Source: Aminicenans sp964648465
GTDB taxonomy: Bacteria > Acidobacteriota > Aminicenantia > Aminicenantales > Aminicenantaceae
Direction: 5' to 3'
DNA length: 64,000 nt
NCBI GenBank assembly: GCA_964648465.1
Contig: CAZYMU010000011.1
Location: forward strand, 1 to 64,000
The position numbers were made by a program, and so were the translations under genes. The notes beneath the pieces are model-generated. The model was not told the origin of the DNA. It made no database searches and saw nothing but the letters and a program-made list of their open reading frames with translations. Positions 9,359 to 19,561 of the stretch are shown here, piece after piece. Position 1 is the first letter of the stretch. Each line of letters begins with the position of its first letter.

Positions 9359-10270
9359 TTCACTAGCTAAATAAATTTCACCGCGAGCATAGGCTTCATG
9401 CCAGCCTTCTGGAACTGGCAGTTTCTTATACCAGAGAACCCTCTCAGCCTCGAGCAGATTGCGGGGAATTCCCATGAAGTCAGCAGCACAGATTACTTTA
9501 TGCTTTGGGGCAACCAGTGATGATACATGATCCAGCCATTGTTCTCCTTCCTTAGAACGCAGAAGATGGTGATCAAGGATAAGTGTTTCAACTTTTTTGG
9601 CAAGGTGCAAAGTTCTTTGCAGCACACTTTCTTGCTTTTCAAGTGTAAGATTATGTAAATAGAGAGGTGGGCCAGAAGCTATTATTATATTGGGTTTCCA
9701 GGCAATAATTTGATCGATTGCATCATCATTAAGCATCTGAATATCTGATGCGTGAACAAAAATCTCTCCATTTTCTTCGATTCTTGTCATCATAACGTTG
9801 CCTCCGGGTCCATTTTGCTGCCCATGTGGAACAGGAAGAGAAAAACATAAAGCTCCATTGCTTTTTCCTTCAGCAACAGGGAGAGTTCTTCCAAGATTTT
9901 TAGAAAGTGCCTTGGCCCGGTTAGCCTGATTGATTGAAAGGTCATTTGTCCCTTTAGTCCAGAATCTTGCATGAGGACAGGTGCTGATTATTTTTTTTGC
10001 GGATAGCTGGTAAGGATTGGCATTAACCAGTGGATGATGGTCTCCATGATAGTGGCTGATCACTATATCTGTGGCATTTTTCAATGATTCTATTATTAGC
10101 CTTCTTATTTTTTCACAGACTGTTACCTGAACAGGATGGGGTAGCAACCCATGTCGCTTGAATCCAAGCGCGATGCCAGGGTCAATTACGATATTTCGAT
10201 CTTTTGTCTTAATTACAGTGCACAAGCTCCGGACTCCTAAAGATTCGGCTCCGATTATTTCTATTTGCAT
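9356..10270 (-). CDS. UPF0282 metallo-beta-lactamase-fold protein
   Basis: This 304-aa cytoplasmic protein carries the MBL motif HYHGDH at residues 73-78 in the context SHYHGDHHPL, plus a late LILDHHLLRS block and an N-terminal VIDPGIALG. These mark the UPF0282 family, which is best known from archaea (MJ1629-like). Its reaction is not known. It is a single gene convergent with citF. The archaeal leaning makes past horizontal transfer plausible, but base composition does not stand out from neighbours by eye. Confidence 0.8.
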   Translation of the reverse strand: MQIEIIGAESLGVRSLCTVIKTKDRNIVIDPGIALGFKRHGLLPHPVQVTVCEKIRRLIIESLKNATDIVISHYHGDHHPLVNANPYQLSAKKIISTCPHARFWTKGTNDLSINQANRAKALSKNLGRTLPVAEGKSNGALCFSLPVPHGQQNGPGGNVMMTRIEENGEIFVHASDIQMLNDDAIDQIIAWKPNIIIASGPPLYLHNLTLEKQESVLQRTLHLAKKVETLILDHHLLRSKEGEQWLDHVSSLVAPKHKVICAADFMGIPRNLLEAERVLWYKKLPVPEGWHEAYARGEIYLASE

Positions 10271-10463
10271 TACTAAGTTCCTGCTGGGTTTAGAATTATG
10301 CTACCACTGCCCTCAGGTAAAGGCAAATCTACTTTCAAAAATGTCAAGAAAAATCCGAATGGCCATATTGAGTTTTTAGTTGTATTCCATCCAAATCAGA
10401 AGTATAATTTTGAACTTCTAAATGATAATTACTGTTTCTTGCCCAACATTATTACCTGACTCG

Positions 10464-10495
10464 CATCCATTCATTATCTCACATCCATTCATTAT
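10464..10495. repeat. Two-copy 14-nt direct repeat upstream of the S9 peptidase
   Basis: CATCCATTCATTAT occurs at 10464-10477 and again at 10482-10495, an 18-nt period. It lies about 40 bp before the start of the S9 peptidase gene, so it could be a tandem regulator site. It could equally be a chance slippage product. No clear -35/-10 pair is visible between it and the gene. Confidence 0.4.
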
Positions 10496-10531
10496 TTTTT
10501 TTAATATAAGTTTAACAAGGAGGAATATTCA

Positions 10532-13087
10532 ATGAAAAAAAGCCGCATTTTAATCTTAATTGTATTAGCAGTATTTCTATCGGCTGGCAGCTTGCTTGCT
10601 GAAAATGTGCCAATTAAGAAAGCAAACTACAAGCTTGCAGCCAGATTTTCCCAGGCTAAGATGAAGAAAATGGTATTCAGTACATCAGTCAGTCCTCACT
10701 GGCTTAAACACAGCGACCGCTTCTGGTACACTTTTGAAACCCCTAAGGGAAAATCATATTACATTGTTGATCCTGTAAAAAAGTCAAAAAGGCTTCTTTT
10801 TGATAATGTCAAGATGGCAGCTATGCTTACTATGATTACAAAGGACCCATATGATGCCGAGCATCTCCCGATAAAGAAAGTAAAATTCGTAAAGAAAGAC
10901 ACTGCGATACAATTTGAAGTCGAAAGCTCTCAGTATGAAGAAAAAATCAAAAAAGAAGAGAAGGTAGTAGAAGAGGAAGAAAAAAAAGAAAAAGAGGAAG
11001 AGAAGGCTGAAAAAGAAAAACCAAAGAAAAAAATCTTTGGTTTTGAATACAATATTGCAACCGGAAAACTTACTATGCTGAAAGATTATAAGAAACCTGA
11101 GGAAAAACCGAAGTGGGCATCTATCTCTCCTGATGGAGAAACAATTTTGTTTGCCCGTTATCATAACCTCTACTGGATGGACAAAGTCAATTATGAAAAA
11201 TACCTGAAAAACAAGAAAGACCCTGATATTGTAGAGCAACAGTTGACAGAGGACGGTGAAGAGTATTACAGCTATGGATCAGGAGGAAGAGGTGAAACCA
11301 ACGTAGATAAAGAGAAGAATAAGGATAAACGTAAATCAGTAAGAGTCGTATGGTCAAGAGATTCAAAGAAAATCGCCATGATCAGGTGGGATTCACGAAA
11401 AGTCAAAGATCTCTGGGTTATAAATTCTATAGCTGATCCCAGGCCTACGCTTGAGACATATAAATACACTATGCCTGGTGAGGCAGAGTCCCCCCAAGAA
11501 GAAATGCTGGTTTTTGACTTAAAAAGAGAAGAAAAGGTAAAAGAAGAAAAGGTAAAGGTTAAAGCTGAATGTTTTAAGGACCAGTCTCTTTCCATCCTTA
11601 GAGCACCTTCATTGGCAAAGAACCGTGACGATGAGAACCGTCCCAGCCTGTGGCTTGCAGAGACGCCGGACAAGCTCTATTTTTCCCGTACAAGCCGTGA
11701 CCTTCACCGTATCGATATCTGTGTAGCCGATGTTGCGACAGGTGAAGTAAAAGTGCTAATCGAAGAACGTCTTAATACTTATGTTGAAACCCGGCATCTT
11801 GGACTTGTTAATAATGGAAAGGAACTTATCCACTGGTCGGAAAGAGACGGATGGGCTCATTTCTATCTCTATGATGGAAAAGGAAATCTGAAAAAACAGC
11901 TCACGTCAGGCCCTTTTCACTGCGATAATATCGTTGGTATCGATGAGGAAAATAGGGTTCTGTATTTTACAGCTAACGGCCGCGAAAAGGATGAAGATCC
12001 TTACTATCTGCATCTTTACAGCATAAATTTGGATGGTACTGGCTTTAAGATCCTCAATAAAGACAATTTCAACCATTATATTAGTATATGCGATTCAAAC
12101 AGATTTTTTATCGATAATTATTCCAGGGTCAATACAATTCCGAAAGCGAAACTCTGTAATAATCTGGGAAACAAAATCTTCGATTTAGAGACTACTGACC
12201 TTTCGGCTCTTATGGCGGCGGGTTTTAAATTCCCCGAGCCGTTCAAAGTAAAAGCAAATGACGGCATTACTGACCTGTACGGAGTCATGTATAAACCATT
12301 TGATTTCGATAAAGACAAAAAATATCCGATTATCGCTTATGTGTATCCCGGGCCTCAGACTGAATCAGTGTCTAAATCCTTTTCCACGAGTGGAGACCGA
12401 AATTTCAGGCTGGCTCAGTTTGGATTTGTTGTTATCACTGTGGGGAATCGTGGAGGGCATCCCAGCCGTTCCAAATGGTATCATAATTACGGATACGGCA
12501 ATATTCGTGATTATGGATTGGCTGATAAAAAGGCTGCAATCGAGCAGCTGGCTGAGAGATATCCTTCTATCGATATCGACAAAGTCGGTATATTCGGACA
12601 TTCCGGAGGAGGCTTCATGTCAACGGCTGCCATGCTGGTCTATCCCGATTTTTTCAAGGTTGCGGTATCCTCTTCAGGAAACCATGAAAATAATATCTAT
12701 AATAGATGGTGGAGTGAAAAACATCATGGAGTAAAAGAAGTCAAAGACGATAAAGGAAATATCAAATTCGAATATGATATTGAGAAAAATTCTGAACTTG
12801 CAAAGAATCTTAAGGGACACTTGCTGCTTACTACAGGCGATATTGATAATAATGTCCACCCGGGATGTACAATAAGTATGGCAAATGCACTGATCCGTGC
12901 AAACAAGAGATTCGATTTCTTTGTCTTCCCTGGTCAGCGACATGGCTATGGAAATATGGATGACTATTTCTTCTGGTTAAGATCGGATTATTTCTGTAGG
13001 TACTTGATTGGAGATTATTCTCAAAGTGTTGATGTAGTAGAACTCAACCGGGAAAAAGAGATGAGCGGAAGCAAAAAGAAGAAATAG
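10532..13087 (+). CDS. Secreted S9 family peptidase (DPP IV/prolyl oligopeptidase type)
   Basis: This 851-aa protein has a signal peptide (residues 1-23), an N-terminal beta-propeller and a C-terminal alpha/beta-hydrolase domain. The catalytic triad is S691 in FGHSGGG, D772 in GDIDNNVHP and H804 in PGQRHGYG. The NNVH context matches the DPP IV arrangement, so it probably removes dipeptides from peptides outside the inner membrane. An extremely charged Glu/Lys stretch at about residues 138-170 interrupts the propeller and is not usual for the family. The AAGGAGGA site is 8 nt from ATG. The BNR protein gene starts 36 bp downstream, in the same operon. Confidence 0.9.
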   Translation: MKKSRILILIVLAVFLSAGSLLAENVPIKKANYKLAARFSQAKMKKMVFSTSVSPHWLKHSDRFWYTFETPKGKSYYIVDPVKKSKRLLFDNVKMAAMLTMITKDPYDAEHLPIKKVKFVKKDTAIQFEVESSQYEEKIKKEEKVVEEEEKKEKEEEKAEKEKPKKKIFGFEYNIATGKLTMLKDYKKPEEKPKWASISPDGETILFARYHNLYWMDKVNYEKYLKNKKDPDIVEQQLTEDGEEYYSYGSGGRGETNVDKEKNKDKRKSVRVVWSRDSKKIAMIRWDSRKVKDLWVINSIADPRPTLETYKYTMPGEAESPQEEMLVFDLKREEKVKEEKVKVKAECFKDQSLSILRAPSLAKNRDDENRPSLWLAETPDKLYFSRTSRDLHRIDICVADVATGEVKVLIEERLNTYVETRHLGLVNNGKELIHWSERDGWAHFYLYDGKGNLKKQLTSGPFHCDNIVGIDEENRVLYFTANGREKDEDPYYLHLYSINLDGTGFKILNKDNFNHYISICDSNRFFIDNYSRVNTIPKAKLCNNLGNKIFDLETTDLSALMAAGFKFPEPFKVKANDGITDLYGVMYKPFDFDKDKKYPIIAYVYPGPQTESVSKSFSTSGDRNFRLAQFGFVVITVGNRGGHPSRSKWYHNYGYGNIRDYGLADKKAAIEQLAERYPSIDIDKVGIFGHSGGGFMSTAAMLVYPDFFKVAVSSSGNHENNIYNRWWSEKHHGVKEVKDDKGNIKFEYDIEKNSELAKNLKGHLLLTTGDIDNNVHPGCTISMANALIRANKRFDFFVFPGQRHGYGNMDDYFFWLRSDYFCRYLIGDYSQSVDVVELNREKEMSGSKKKK

Positions 13088-13122
13088 ATTGATGTTATTT
13101 TTAAATTAAAGGAGGTAAAGCA

Positions 13123-15519
13123 ATGTTTTCTAATCGCAAATTTTATTTACATCAATTGCTGATTTTATGCATTTGTGTACTATTGATAGCGATGATTGTT
13201 TCGCCACTTCAGGCAAAAAAGGTCAAACCTCAAAAAAGGATCCAATCGACCGACCCGACCCTGAGGATGGAATGGTTTGACCAGCATGTGGAAATGAAAA
13301 AAAGCTCTAAGTTCAAAGACTTAAAGTGGCAGTTTATTGGCCCTACTAATGTAAGCGGCAGATGTACTGATATCGCTGTTATTACTCCTAAAGGGGAGAA
13401 TTATACGATATATGTTGGAGCTGCCTCAGGAGGTGTTTGGAAAACAGAAAATGAGGGCACAACATGGAAGCCTATTTTTGATCAAGGGCATTCGACTTCT
13501 ATAGGCGATTTGGCTGTTGCCCCTTCCAATCCTGAAATTATATGGGTAGGAACAGGTGAGGCGAATATATTCAGAAGCTCTCAGGTCGGAAGCGGAATAT
13601 ATAAGTCAACAGATGGAGGTAAGACTTGGATGCATATGGGCCTCGCTGATACACTCACAATTGCTAGGATTGTCATTCATCCCGAAAACCCGGATATTGT
13701 CTATGCTGCTGCTTCAGGCCATGAGTGGACAGACAATGAGGAGCGGGCTGTCTATAAAACAACTGACGGTGGAATAAGTTGGAAGAAAATTCTTTATATT
13801 AACGCAAAAACAGGAGCCATTGATCTTGTAATGGACTCGAAAGACTGTAATACTCTCTATACCGCGACATGGGAAAGGGTCCGTAATAAGTGGAATGACC
13901 CCAGGACTGAGACGAGTTTCAGCGGATCCGGGATATATAAGACCATAGATGGCGGAAATACCTGGAAACCTATTAATAATGGGCTTCCCGATGCAAACCA
14001 TAGAGGCAGAATCGGTATTGACATCTGTCGATCAAATCCAAGCGTTCTTTATGCTTTTGTCGATAATTACGAGATAGCCCGTGAACCGACCGAAGAGGAA
14101 TTGAATGATACGTATGGAATTCCTTCTTGCGGGTTTATTAAAGGTGCAACTGTGTACCGTTCTGATGATAAGGGAGAATCTTGGACTCGAGTAAGTGGAT
14201 TGACAGAGGAGATGAAACGCTACATGGAATACCATTCTGGCACATACGGTTGGGTCTTTGGGCAGATTCGTGTTGATCCCAACGACGAAAACACTGTCTA
14301 TACTATGGGATTAGCTCTTAATGTTTCAAATGATGGTGGAAAGACATTCCGAAGGTTAAGGGGAATGCACGGGGATCATCATGGGCTGTGGATTGATCCG
14401 GGTAATTCCAATTATATTGTAAACGTCAATGATGGCGGGATAGCGATATCCTATGATAAGGGAAAGGCATGGAAGACATTTACGCATAATCTTCCTTTGT
14501 GTCAATTTTTCAATATAAGCTACGATATGGATACTCCGTTTCGTGTTTATGGGTCCATGCAGGATCACGGCAGCTTCAAGGGAACTGTTGATTTGAGCAG
14601 AGGGCGTGACAAAATACCGGCAGTGAATTTTGAAGGAGCTCCTGGCGGCGAAGGCTCCAGCCATGCGATTGATCCTACTAACTCAAATATTATATATTCA
14701 TCAGGTTTTTACGGCACACTTTCCAGGACAGATCTCAGCATTCCGGGAAGGGAAGGAAGAAAAAGCATCCTTCCGAGACAGTATGAAAACGAACCACGAT
14801 TGAGAGGACAGTGGGTAGCGCCCACCATCATCTCTCCTCACAATCACAAAATAATATATCATGGGATGCAGTATCTTTTCCGTTCAAGGGACAGGGGAGA
14901 TACCTGGGAAAAAATCAGCCCGGATCTGACCTATAACAACAAGGATGAACTTGGTGATATTCCTTTTCAGACGATTTTTTCAATCTCCGAGTCTCCTTTG
15001 AAGTTCGCTCTGATATATGTAGGAACAGACGACGGTAAAGTTCACGTGACCAAAGACGGAGGAAAAAACTGGAAAGAAATAATGACAGGACTGCCCTATA
15101 AGAAATGGGTGTCGAGAATTGTTGCTTCTGCTTTTGACCTTGGAACAGTGTATATGACTCAAAATGGGAAACGGGATGATGATTTTGCTGCATATGTATG
15201 GAAATCGACAGATTACGGCAAAACATGGGTAGATATTTCCGGCAATATTCCATTTGGTCCGGTTAATGTGATAAGGGAAGATCTGGTTGACAGAAACGTT
15301 TTGTACGTTGGAACAGACCTTTCGGTGTATGTGTCTAAAGACGGAGGCAAGAATTGGGATGTGCTTGGGGGAAATCTTCCATCAACATATGTGCACGATC
15401 TGATCATTCATCCCAGAGATAATATCATAGTAATTGCAACACACGGTCGCGGTATGTGGGCAATAGATGCGAATCCCATAAACGAGAAGGATAAAAGAAG
15501 ACAGCGCAGATATTTTTAA
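13123..15519 (+). CDS. Secreted BNR/Asp-box (sortilin-like) beta-propeller protein
   Basis: This 798-aa protein has an N-terminal hydrophobic export segment (residues 8-30) and at least nine Asp-box repeats of the form S/TxDxGxTW, for example STDGGKTW at 162-169 and TTDGGISW at 213-220. The layout resembles VPS10/sortilin or exo-sialidase-like propellers (WD40/YVTN/BNR superfamily). No catalytic set is evident, so binding to extracellular protein or glycan is as likely as hydrolysis. It shares an operon with the S9 peptidase (36 bp gap). Its intact sequence serves as the reference for the broken paralogue at 3956-5892. Its 3' end runs directly into a permease remnant. Confidence 0.85.
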   Translation: MFSNRKFYLHQLLILCICVLLIAMIVSPLQAKKVKPQKRIQSTDPTLRMEWFDQHVEMKKSSKFKDLKWQFIGPTNVSGRCTDIAVITPKGENYTIYVGAASGGVWKTENEGTTWKPIFDQGHSTSIGDLAVAPSNPEIIWVGTGEANIFRSSQVGSGIYKSTDGGKTWMHMGLADTLTIARIVIHPENPDIVYAAASGHEWTDNEERAVYKTTDGGISWKKILYINAKTGAIDLVMDSKDCNTLYTATWERVRNKWNDPRTETSFSGSGIYKTIDGGNTWKPINNGLPDANHRGRIGIDICRSNPSVLYAFVDNYEIAREPTEEELNDTYGIPSCGFIKGATVYRSDDKGESWTRVSGLTEEMKRYMEYHSGTYGWVFGQIRVDPNDENTVYTMGLALNVSNDGGKTFRRLRGMHGDHHGLWIDPGNSNYIVNVNDGGIAISYDKGKAWKTFTHNLPLCQFFNISYDMDTPFRVYGSMQDHGSFKGTVDLSRGRDKIPAVNFEGAPGGEGSSHAIDPTNSNIIYSSGFYGTLSRTDLSIPGREGRKSILPRQYENEPRLRGQWVAPTIISPHNHKIIYHGMQYLFRSRDRGDTWEKISPDLTYNNKDELGDIPFQTIFSISESPLKFALIYVGTDDGKVHVTKDGGKNWKEIMTGLPYKKWVSRIVASAFDLGTVYMTQNGKRDDDFAAYVWKSTDYGKTWVDISGNIPFGPVNVIREDLVDRNVLYVGTDLSVYVSKDGGKNWDVLGGNLPSTYVHDLIIHPRDNIIVIATHGRGMWAIDANPINEKDKRRQRRYF

Positions 15520-16754
15520 AGACAGGAATCACATTATTTACAGGCATTCTTGCAGGGACCTATCCCGCACTATTTTTGTCTGCCTTTCAACCTGTAAAAG
15601 TCCTCAAAGGCAGCCTGAAATCCGGCGAGGCAAATTCAAGGTTCAGAAAGGTCCTGGTTGTTGTTCAGTTTTCTCTTTCGATTCTATTAATCATTGGAAC
15701 AACTGTTGTTTACAAGCAGCTAAATTATATGAAGAATGAGAAATTGGGATGGGATAAGGAACATCTGGTTTATATCCCTTTAAGGGCTGATATTAAAAAA
15801 TCGTATAGAGTCCTCAAGAATGAGCTTATCAAAGACTCCAGGATCTTGGGTGTTTCCGGCACCTCCCAACTGCCATCCCATATATCAAGCAATTCCAGCG
15901 GGGCGGATTGGGATGGAAAAAACCCGGAGCAGAAAATATTAATCGGCTTTAATTCGGTTGATTATGATTTTATTGAGACACTGAAAATTGAGATGCTTGA
16001 AGGGCGGAGATTTTCTCGTGAGTTTCCTTCTGACCTCTCTCATACATTTATCGTCAATGAAGAGGTAGTTAAGATCATGGAAAAAAAATCTGTAGTAGGA
16101 GAGCGTTTTTCTTTTGTTGGGGTCAAAGGATCGATAGTCGGAGTCATGAAAAATTTCCATTATCAACCTCTGCGGAACAATATAGAACCTCTTGCCATTA
16201 TTGTGGCTCCTGATTATATACAGTATATGCTTATACGGATTCCGCCTGGCAGTATTTCTGCTTCACTCAAGTTTATTGAAAAGACATGGAAACGGGTTGT
16301 TCCTGATTACCCCTTTGATTATAGATTTATGGATGAAAATTTCGACATTATGTATAGGGAAGAAGAAAAAGTGGGAACCCTGCTAAAATATTTTGCAGCT
16401 CTTGCAGTATTTATTGCCTGCCTCGGACTGTTCGGGCTTGCTTCATATACAGCAGAACAGCGGACCAAGGAGATTGGTATCCGCAAAGTTCTCGGTGCAC
16501 CTGTTTCTAAAATCATTATTCTCCTCTGCCGTGAATTTTTTCTTCTTGTGCTGCTGGCAAACGTAATAGCATGGCCCACAGCTTATTTTGTCATGAAGAA
16601 CTGGCTTCAAGGCTATGCATACAGGACAAGCCTGGGAGCGATGATATTCGTAGCAGCAATGGCAGCAGCGCTGGTGGTTGCTATTATTTCCGTGGGCTTC
16701 CAGGCGCTTAGGGCGGCGACTGCCAATCCTGCTGAAGCATTGAAATATGAGTAG
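15495..16754 (+). pseudogene. C-terminal half of a MacB/FtsX-type ABC permease
   Basis: The open frame begins inside the 3' end of the BNR gene, with no start codon or ribosome site, and reads straight into GITLFTGILAGTYPALFLSAF. That motif normally lies mid-protein in 800-aa FtsX/MacB permeases. The rest has the QPVKVLKG linker, a TM helix (VVQFSLSILLIIGTTVVY), a MacB_PCD-like periplasmic domain and three C-terminal FtsX helices with the EIGIRKVLGA motif, ending NPAEALKYE. About 400 N-terminal residues are lost. A TTG at 15576 could start a 392-aa product with four helices, but this looks like a deletion remnant fused to the BNR gene end. Confidence 0.85.
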
Positions 16755-16806
16755 GGGAGAAGTAAAAATAATGTGTCCTGGCTGTTTGGGATTTTGAAAT
16801 TGACTG

Positions 16807-18465
16807 TCAGTTTTTAATTTTAACTTCTTGGTTTTTTCTTTTCATGATATGTTTGTACATCAGCTTGATAAGTTCTTTGTTTTCTGGTCCCCAACAATGG
16901 GGTTTGCCTTCTCCGTATTTGATAACACCAGAGTAATAAGGATCTTTGGTCTTTTCCAGAAATTGCTCCATGAAGCGCACAGCATTGTTCAGATAGTATG
17001 AATCCATACCTCCGACATAAATATGAAGTTTCCCTTTAATCTTAGGCCCGATCTGCGGCCAATTTTTCTCCAGGTAATATCGTAAGTCGAAATGTTCTTT
17101 CCAGTACTCTGCCACTTCATGATCAATTTCACCTGTGCGTTTGTTCCACAGCTCTTTCGGATAACCGTTTTTGCCGATAGGACCGTAACAGGCCATATAG
17201 ATTTCCCATTGTCCTCCTGAACGGCACTTGTCACCTACGGCCAATTCGTAATAGTTTTCATCTTTCATCATTTCAAGGATATTACCGTTTGGGCGGCGAA
17301 CGTCGGGCCGTTCTACGCGCAGCCATTCATAATCCTTAAAGAAAGCATTTTTATCCTTATAGATGTTTACAATTTGATTGGCACGGAAATCAACTGGATC
17401 AGGGCATAGGGAGTATGTCCCCCCGAAAAAGTCAGGATGGAAAACCTGAAGGGCAAACGATATCCAGCCTCCTGTGGAGCCTCCTGCCAGCACACGGGCA
17501 TAAGGTCTGCGTATGATTCGGAACTTTTTTTCTATCAGAGGAATAAGCTCCTGCATTATGGCATCTCCATAAGGTCCAAGATTGGGAGAGTTCATCGCAT
17601 GAGAGTCATCATAAAAGGGACAGGGATGCTGAAATGTAACCCCAATCATTCGGGGACATTCGTCTGATATCCAGAACTTGTAAAACTCGTATCCACGTCT
17701 GCGCCAGGGATTATCTTTTCCGGGATCTTTGTCTGTAAATCCATACGGCGCCCTTAGGGAAAAATGTCCTTGAAAATAATTTACAGGATAATATTTGTCT
17801 GGATTTTCTTCGTATCCTTTGGGAAGGAGAATTGTTGCGCCTATGTACATAGGCTGTCCCCAAAAATCGGAGAGTAATTTGCTTTGGAATTTGATTCGCT
17901 TAACCCACTTTGTATCTGGAGGTATTTTCACAGGGGGGATTATATTTTTACATCTTAATGAGATTGTTTCGTTATTCTGAGGATCGATCCTGACCTTTTC
18001 TACGTCGCTGTAGAGGTTCCCGGGAGACCGGAGCCACTTTTGTCCTTCCCACTGGTCTTGGTGCATCCACAGGGTGTGGCCGTCTGATCTTTTAAATTCG
18101 GTATAGATATTGATAAATGCTTGGAGATAATATTCGCCTGGAGGAATTTGCCGGATGCTTCTTAAAGGGAATCCAAAAGAATTTTCATTTATAATACCCG
18201 ATTCACCCGGCTTTAATCTTTCAACATTTTCTCCCCAGAATGGAATGCCGGATGCTCTGCGCACCTGGAAACGCGGGTCCCTTTTGTTATTTCTTGAAAT
18301 CATTACGTATACACGGCCTGTTATAGGCCCGGAATGAACTTCTTCCAGAAAAGATACGGCAAATTTCAGCCCTGGAGAGCTGTCGTTTGTCTCACTAGAA
18401 AACGAGAAACTTGTGGAAAATGCAGCAAAGAATAGAATGATTACAATCCAGGAATTTTTTTTCAT
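16807..18465 (-). CDS. Secreted esterase of the enterochelin esterase/D family
   Basis: This 552-aa protein has a signal peptide at the MKKNSW start and a C-terminal PF00756-type alpha/beta-hydrolase domain. The nucleophile elbow is GGSTGG (about residue 340), and a late KPHCWGPE may hold the catalytic His. The N-terminal 200 residues form a beta-rich accessory region. The start at 18465 is chosen because a GGAAAGGAG site ends about 7 nt before it. The longer frame from 18498 would put 11 charged residues ahead of the signal peptide. The likely substrate is an ester or a carbohydrate acyl group; this cannot be settled. It is monocistronic and convergent with the permease remnant. Confidence 0.82.
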   Translation of the reverse strand: MKKNSWIVIILFFAAFSTSFSFSSETNDSSPGLKFAVSFLEEVHSGPITGRVYVMISRNNKRDPRFQVRRASGIPFWGENVERLKPGESGIINENSFGFPLRSIRQIPPGEYYLQAFINIYTEFKRSDGHTLWMHQDQWEGQKWLRSPGNLYSDVEKVRIDPQNNETISLRCKNIIPPVKIPPDTKWVKRIKFQSKLLSDFWGQPMYIGATILLPKGYEENPDKYYPVNYFQGHFSLRAPYGFTDKDPGKDNPWRRRGYEFYKFWISDECPRMIGVTFQHPCPFYDDSHAMNSPNLGPYGDAIMQELIPLIEKKFRIIRRPYARVLAGGSTGGWISFALQVFHPDFFGGTYSLCPDPVDFRANQIVNIYKDKNAFFKDYEWLRVERPDVRRPNGNILEMMKDENYYELAVGDKCRSGGQWEIYMACYGPIGKNGYPKELWNKRTGEIDHEVAEYWKEHFDLRYYLEKNWPQIGPKIKGKLHIYVGGMDSYYLNNAVRFMEQFLEKTKDPYYSGVIKYGEGKPHCWGPENKELIKLMYKHIMKRKNQEVKIKN

Positions 18466-18673
18466 TTTTTTCTCCTTTCCTTTCCATTCCAATTTCATAT
18501 TGCAAGGTGAGATCGATGGAATTTTTTAAATTTCTTAGTTACATATATCATAGAGAAATTTAGTGGTCAAACGGCTTAGTCTTATATTAACTATGGAACA
18601 GGCAGTCTCTTTTGTATAAAATGGAATCAATTAGAAATAATGAACACTACAGACTGTATAAGGATATTCCGCA

Positions 18674-19561
18674 GTGATGAAAACTTTTGAGGGAAAAGGA
18701 ATACTTTATGCAGTATGCTGTTATTCTCTCTGGGGTTTGCTCCCTGTCTACTGGAAAGCTCTCAGTAGTATCCCGGCTTATGAAATTTTATGTCACAGAA
18801 TTGCTTGGTCATTTCTGCTTCTGATTCTGATATTGTTCTCGAAAAGTCACTGGAAGTGGATAAGAACAAAATTAAAAAATCGCAGAACAATTGTCACATT
18901 TCTTGGAACTTCCTGCCTGATCGGGTTCAACTGGATGACATATATATGGGCAGTTAATTCTGGGTACCTTGTTGAAGCCAGCCTGGGATATTTTATCAAT
19001 CCGCTAATTAGTGTTCTTCTAGGAGTCGTCATTCTTCGCGAAAAGATCCGAGTATGGCAGGGAGTGGCGGTCGTTGTTGCGGTTGTTGGCGTCCTCCATA
19101 TGACGATAAGCTACGGGTCATTTCCCTGGATTGCACTGGCGTTAGCCGGTTCCTTCGGTTTTTACGGACTTTTACGCAAGACGGGTTCATTAAACTCCAT
19201 CGAAGGTCTTACATTTGAAACAGGGATGCTTTTTCTTCCAGCATTTTTTTTGCTGCTGTCCATGGAATTTAAGGGGATTGCAGCTTTTGGGCATTCCACA
19301 CTTCCGGAAAATTTGCTGTTGGCATTCAGCGGAGTAGTTACAGCATTCCCGCTGCTGTTGTTTACTGCTGCAGCAAGGAGAATCCCTCTTTCAACTATCG
19401 GAATTCTGCAATACATCGGTCCAACGTTCCATTTTATTCTGGGTGTATTTATTTACAAGGAAGATTTCTCAACGGAGCGACTGATCGGCTTTATTATTAT
19501 CTGGATTGCACTTTTGATTTATACAGCGGATGGGATTTTCCGGAAAAATAAAAATTTATAA
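18674..19561 (+). CDS. rarD: RarD-like EamA/DMT permease
   Basis: This 295-aa inner-membrane protein has ten helices in two EamA repeats. The N-terminal motif GILYAVCCYSLWGLLPVYWK and HRIAWSFLLL are diagnostic for the RarD subfamily, whose substrate remains unproven. GTG at 18674 lies 9 nt after AAGGA. The adjacent ATG (18677) is also possible. Its last 6 bp overlap the 3' end of the convergent purC, leaving no space for a terminator between them. Confidence 0.9.
   Translation: MMKTFEGKGILYAVCCYSLWGLLPVYWKALSSIPAYEILCHRIAWSFLLLILILFSKSHWKWIRTKLKNRRTIVTFLGTSCLIGFNWMTYIWAVNSGYLVEASLGYFINPLISVLLGVVILREKIRVWQGVAVVVAVVGVLHMTISYGSFPWIALALAGSFGFYGLLRKTGSLNSIEGLTFETGMLFLPAFFLLLSMEFKGIAAFGHSTLPENLLLAFSGVVTAFPLLLFTAAARRIPLSTIGILQYIGPTFHFILGVFIYKEDFSTERLIGFIIIWIALLIYTADGIFRKNKNL

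Noticed and set aside
18466..18498. Upstream ATG 18498 for the esterase
   Set aside because: The GGAAAGGAG ribosome site lies after it and directly serves ATG 18465, which begins a normal signal peptide.
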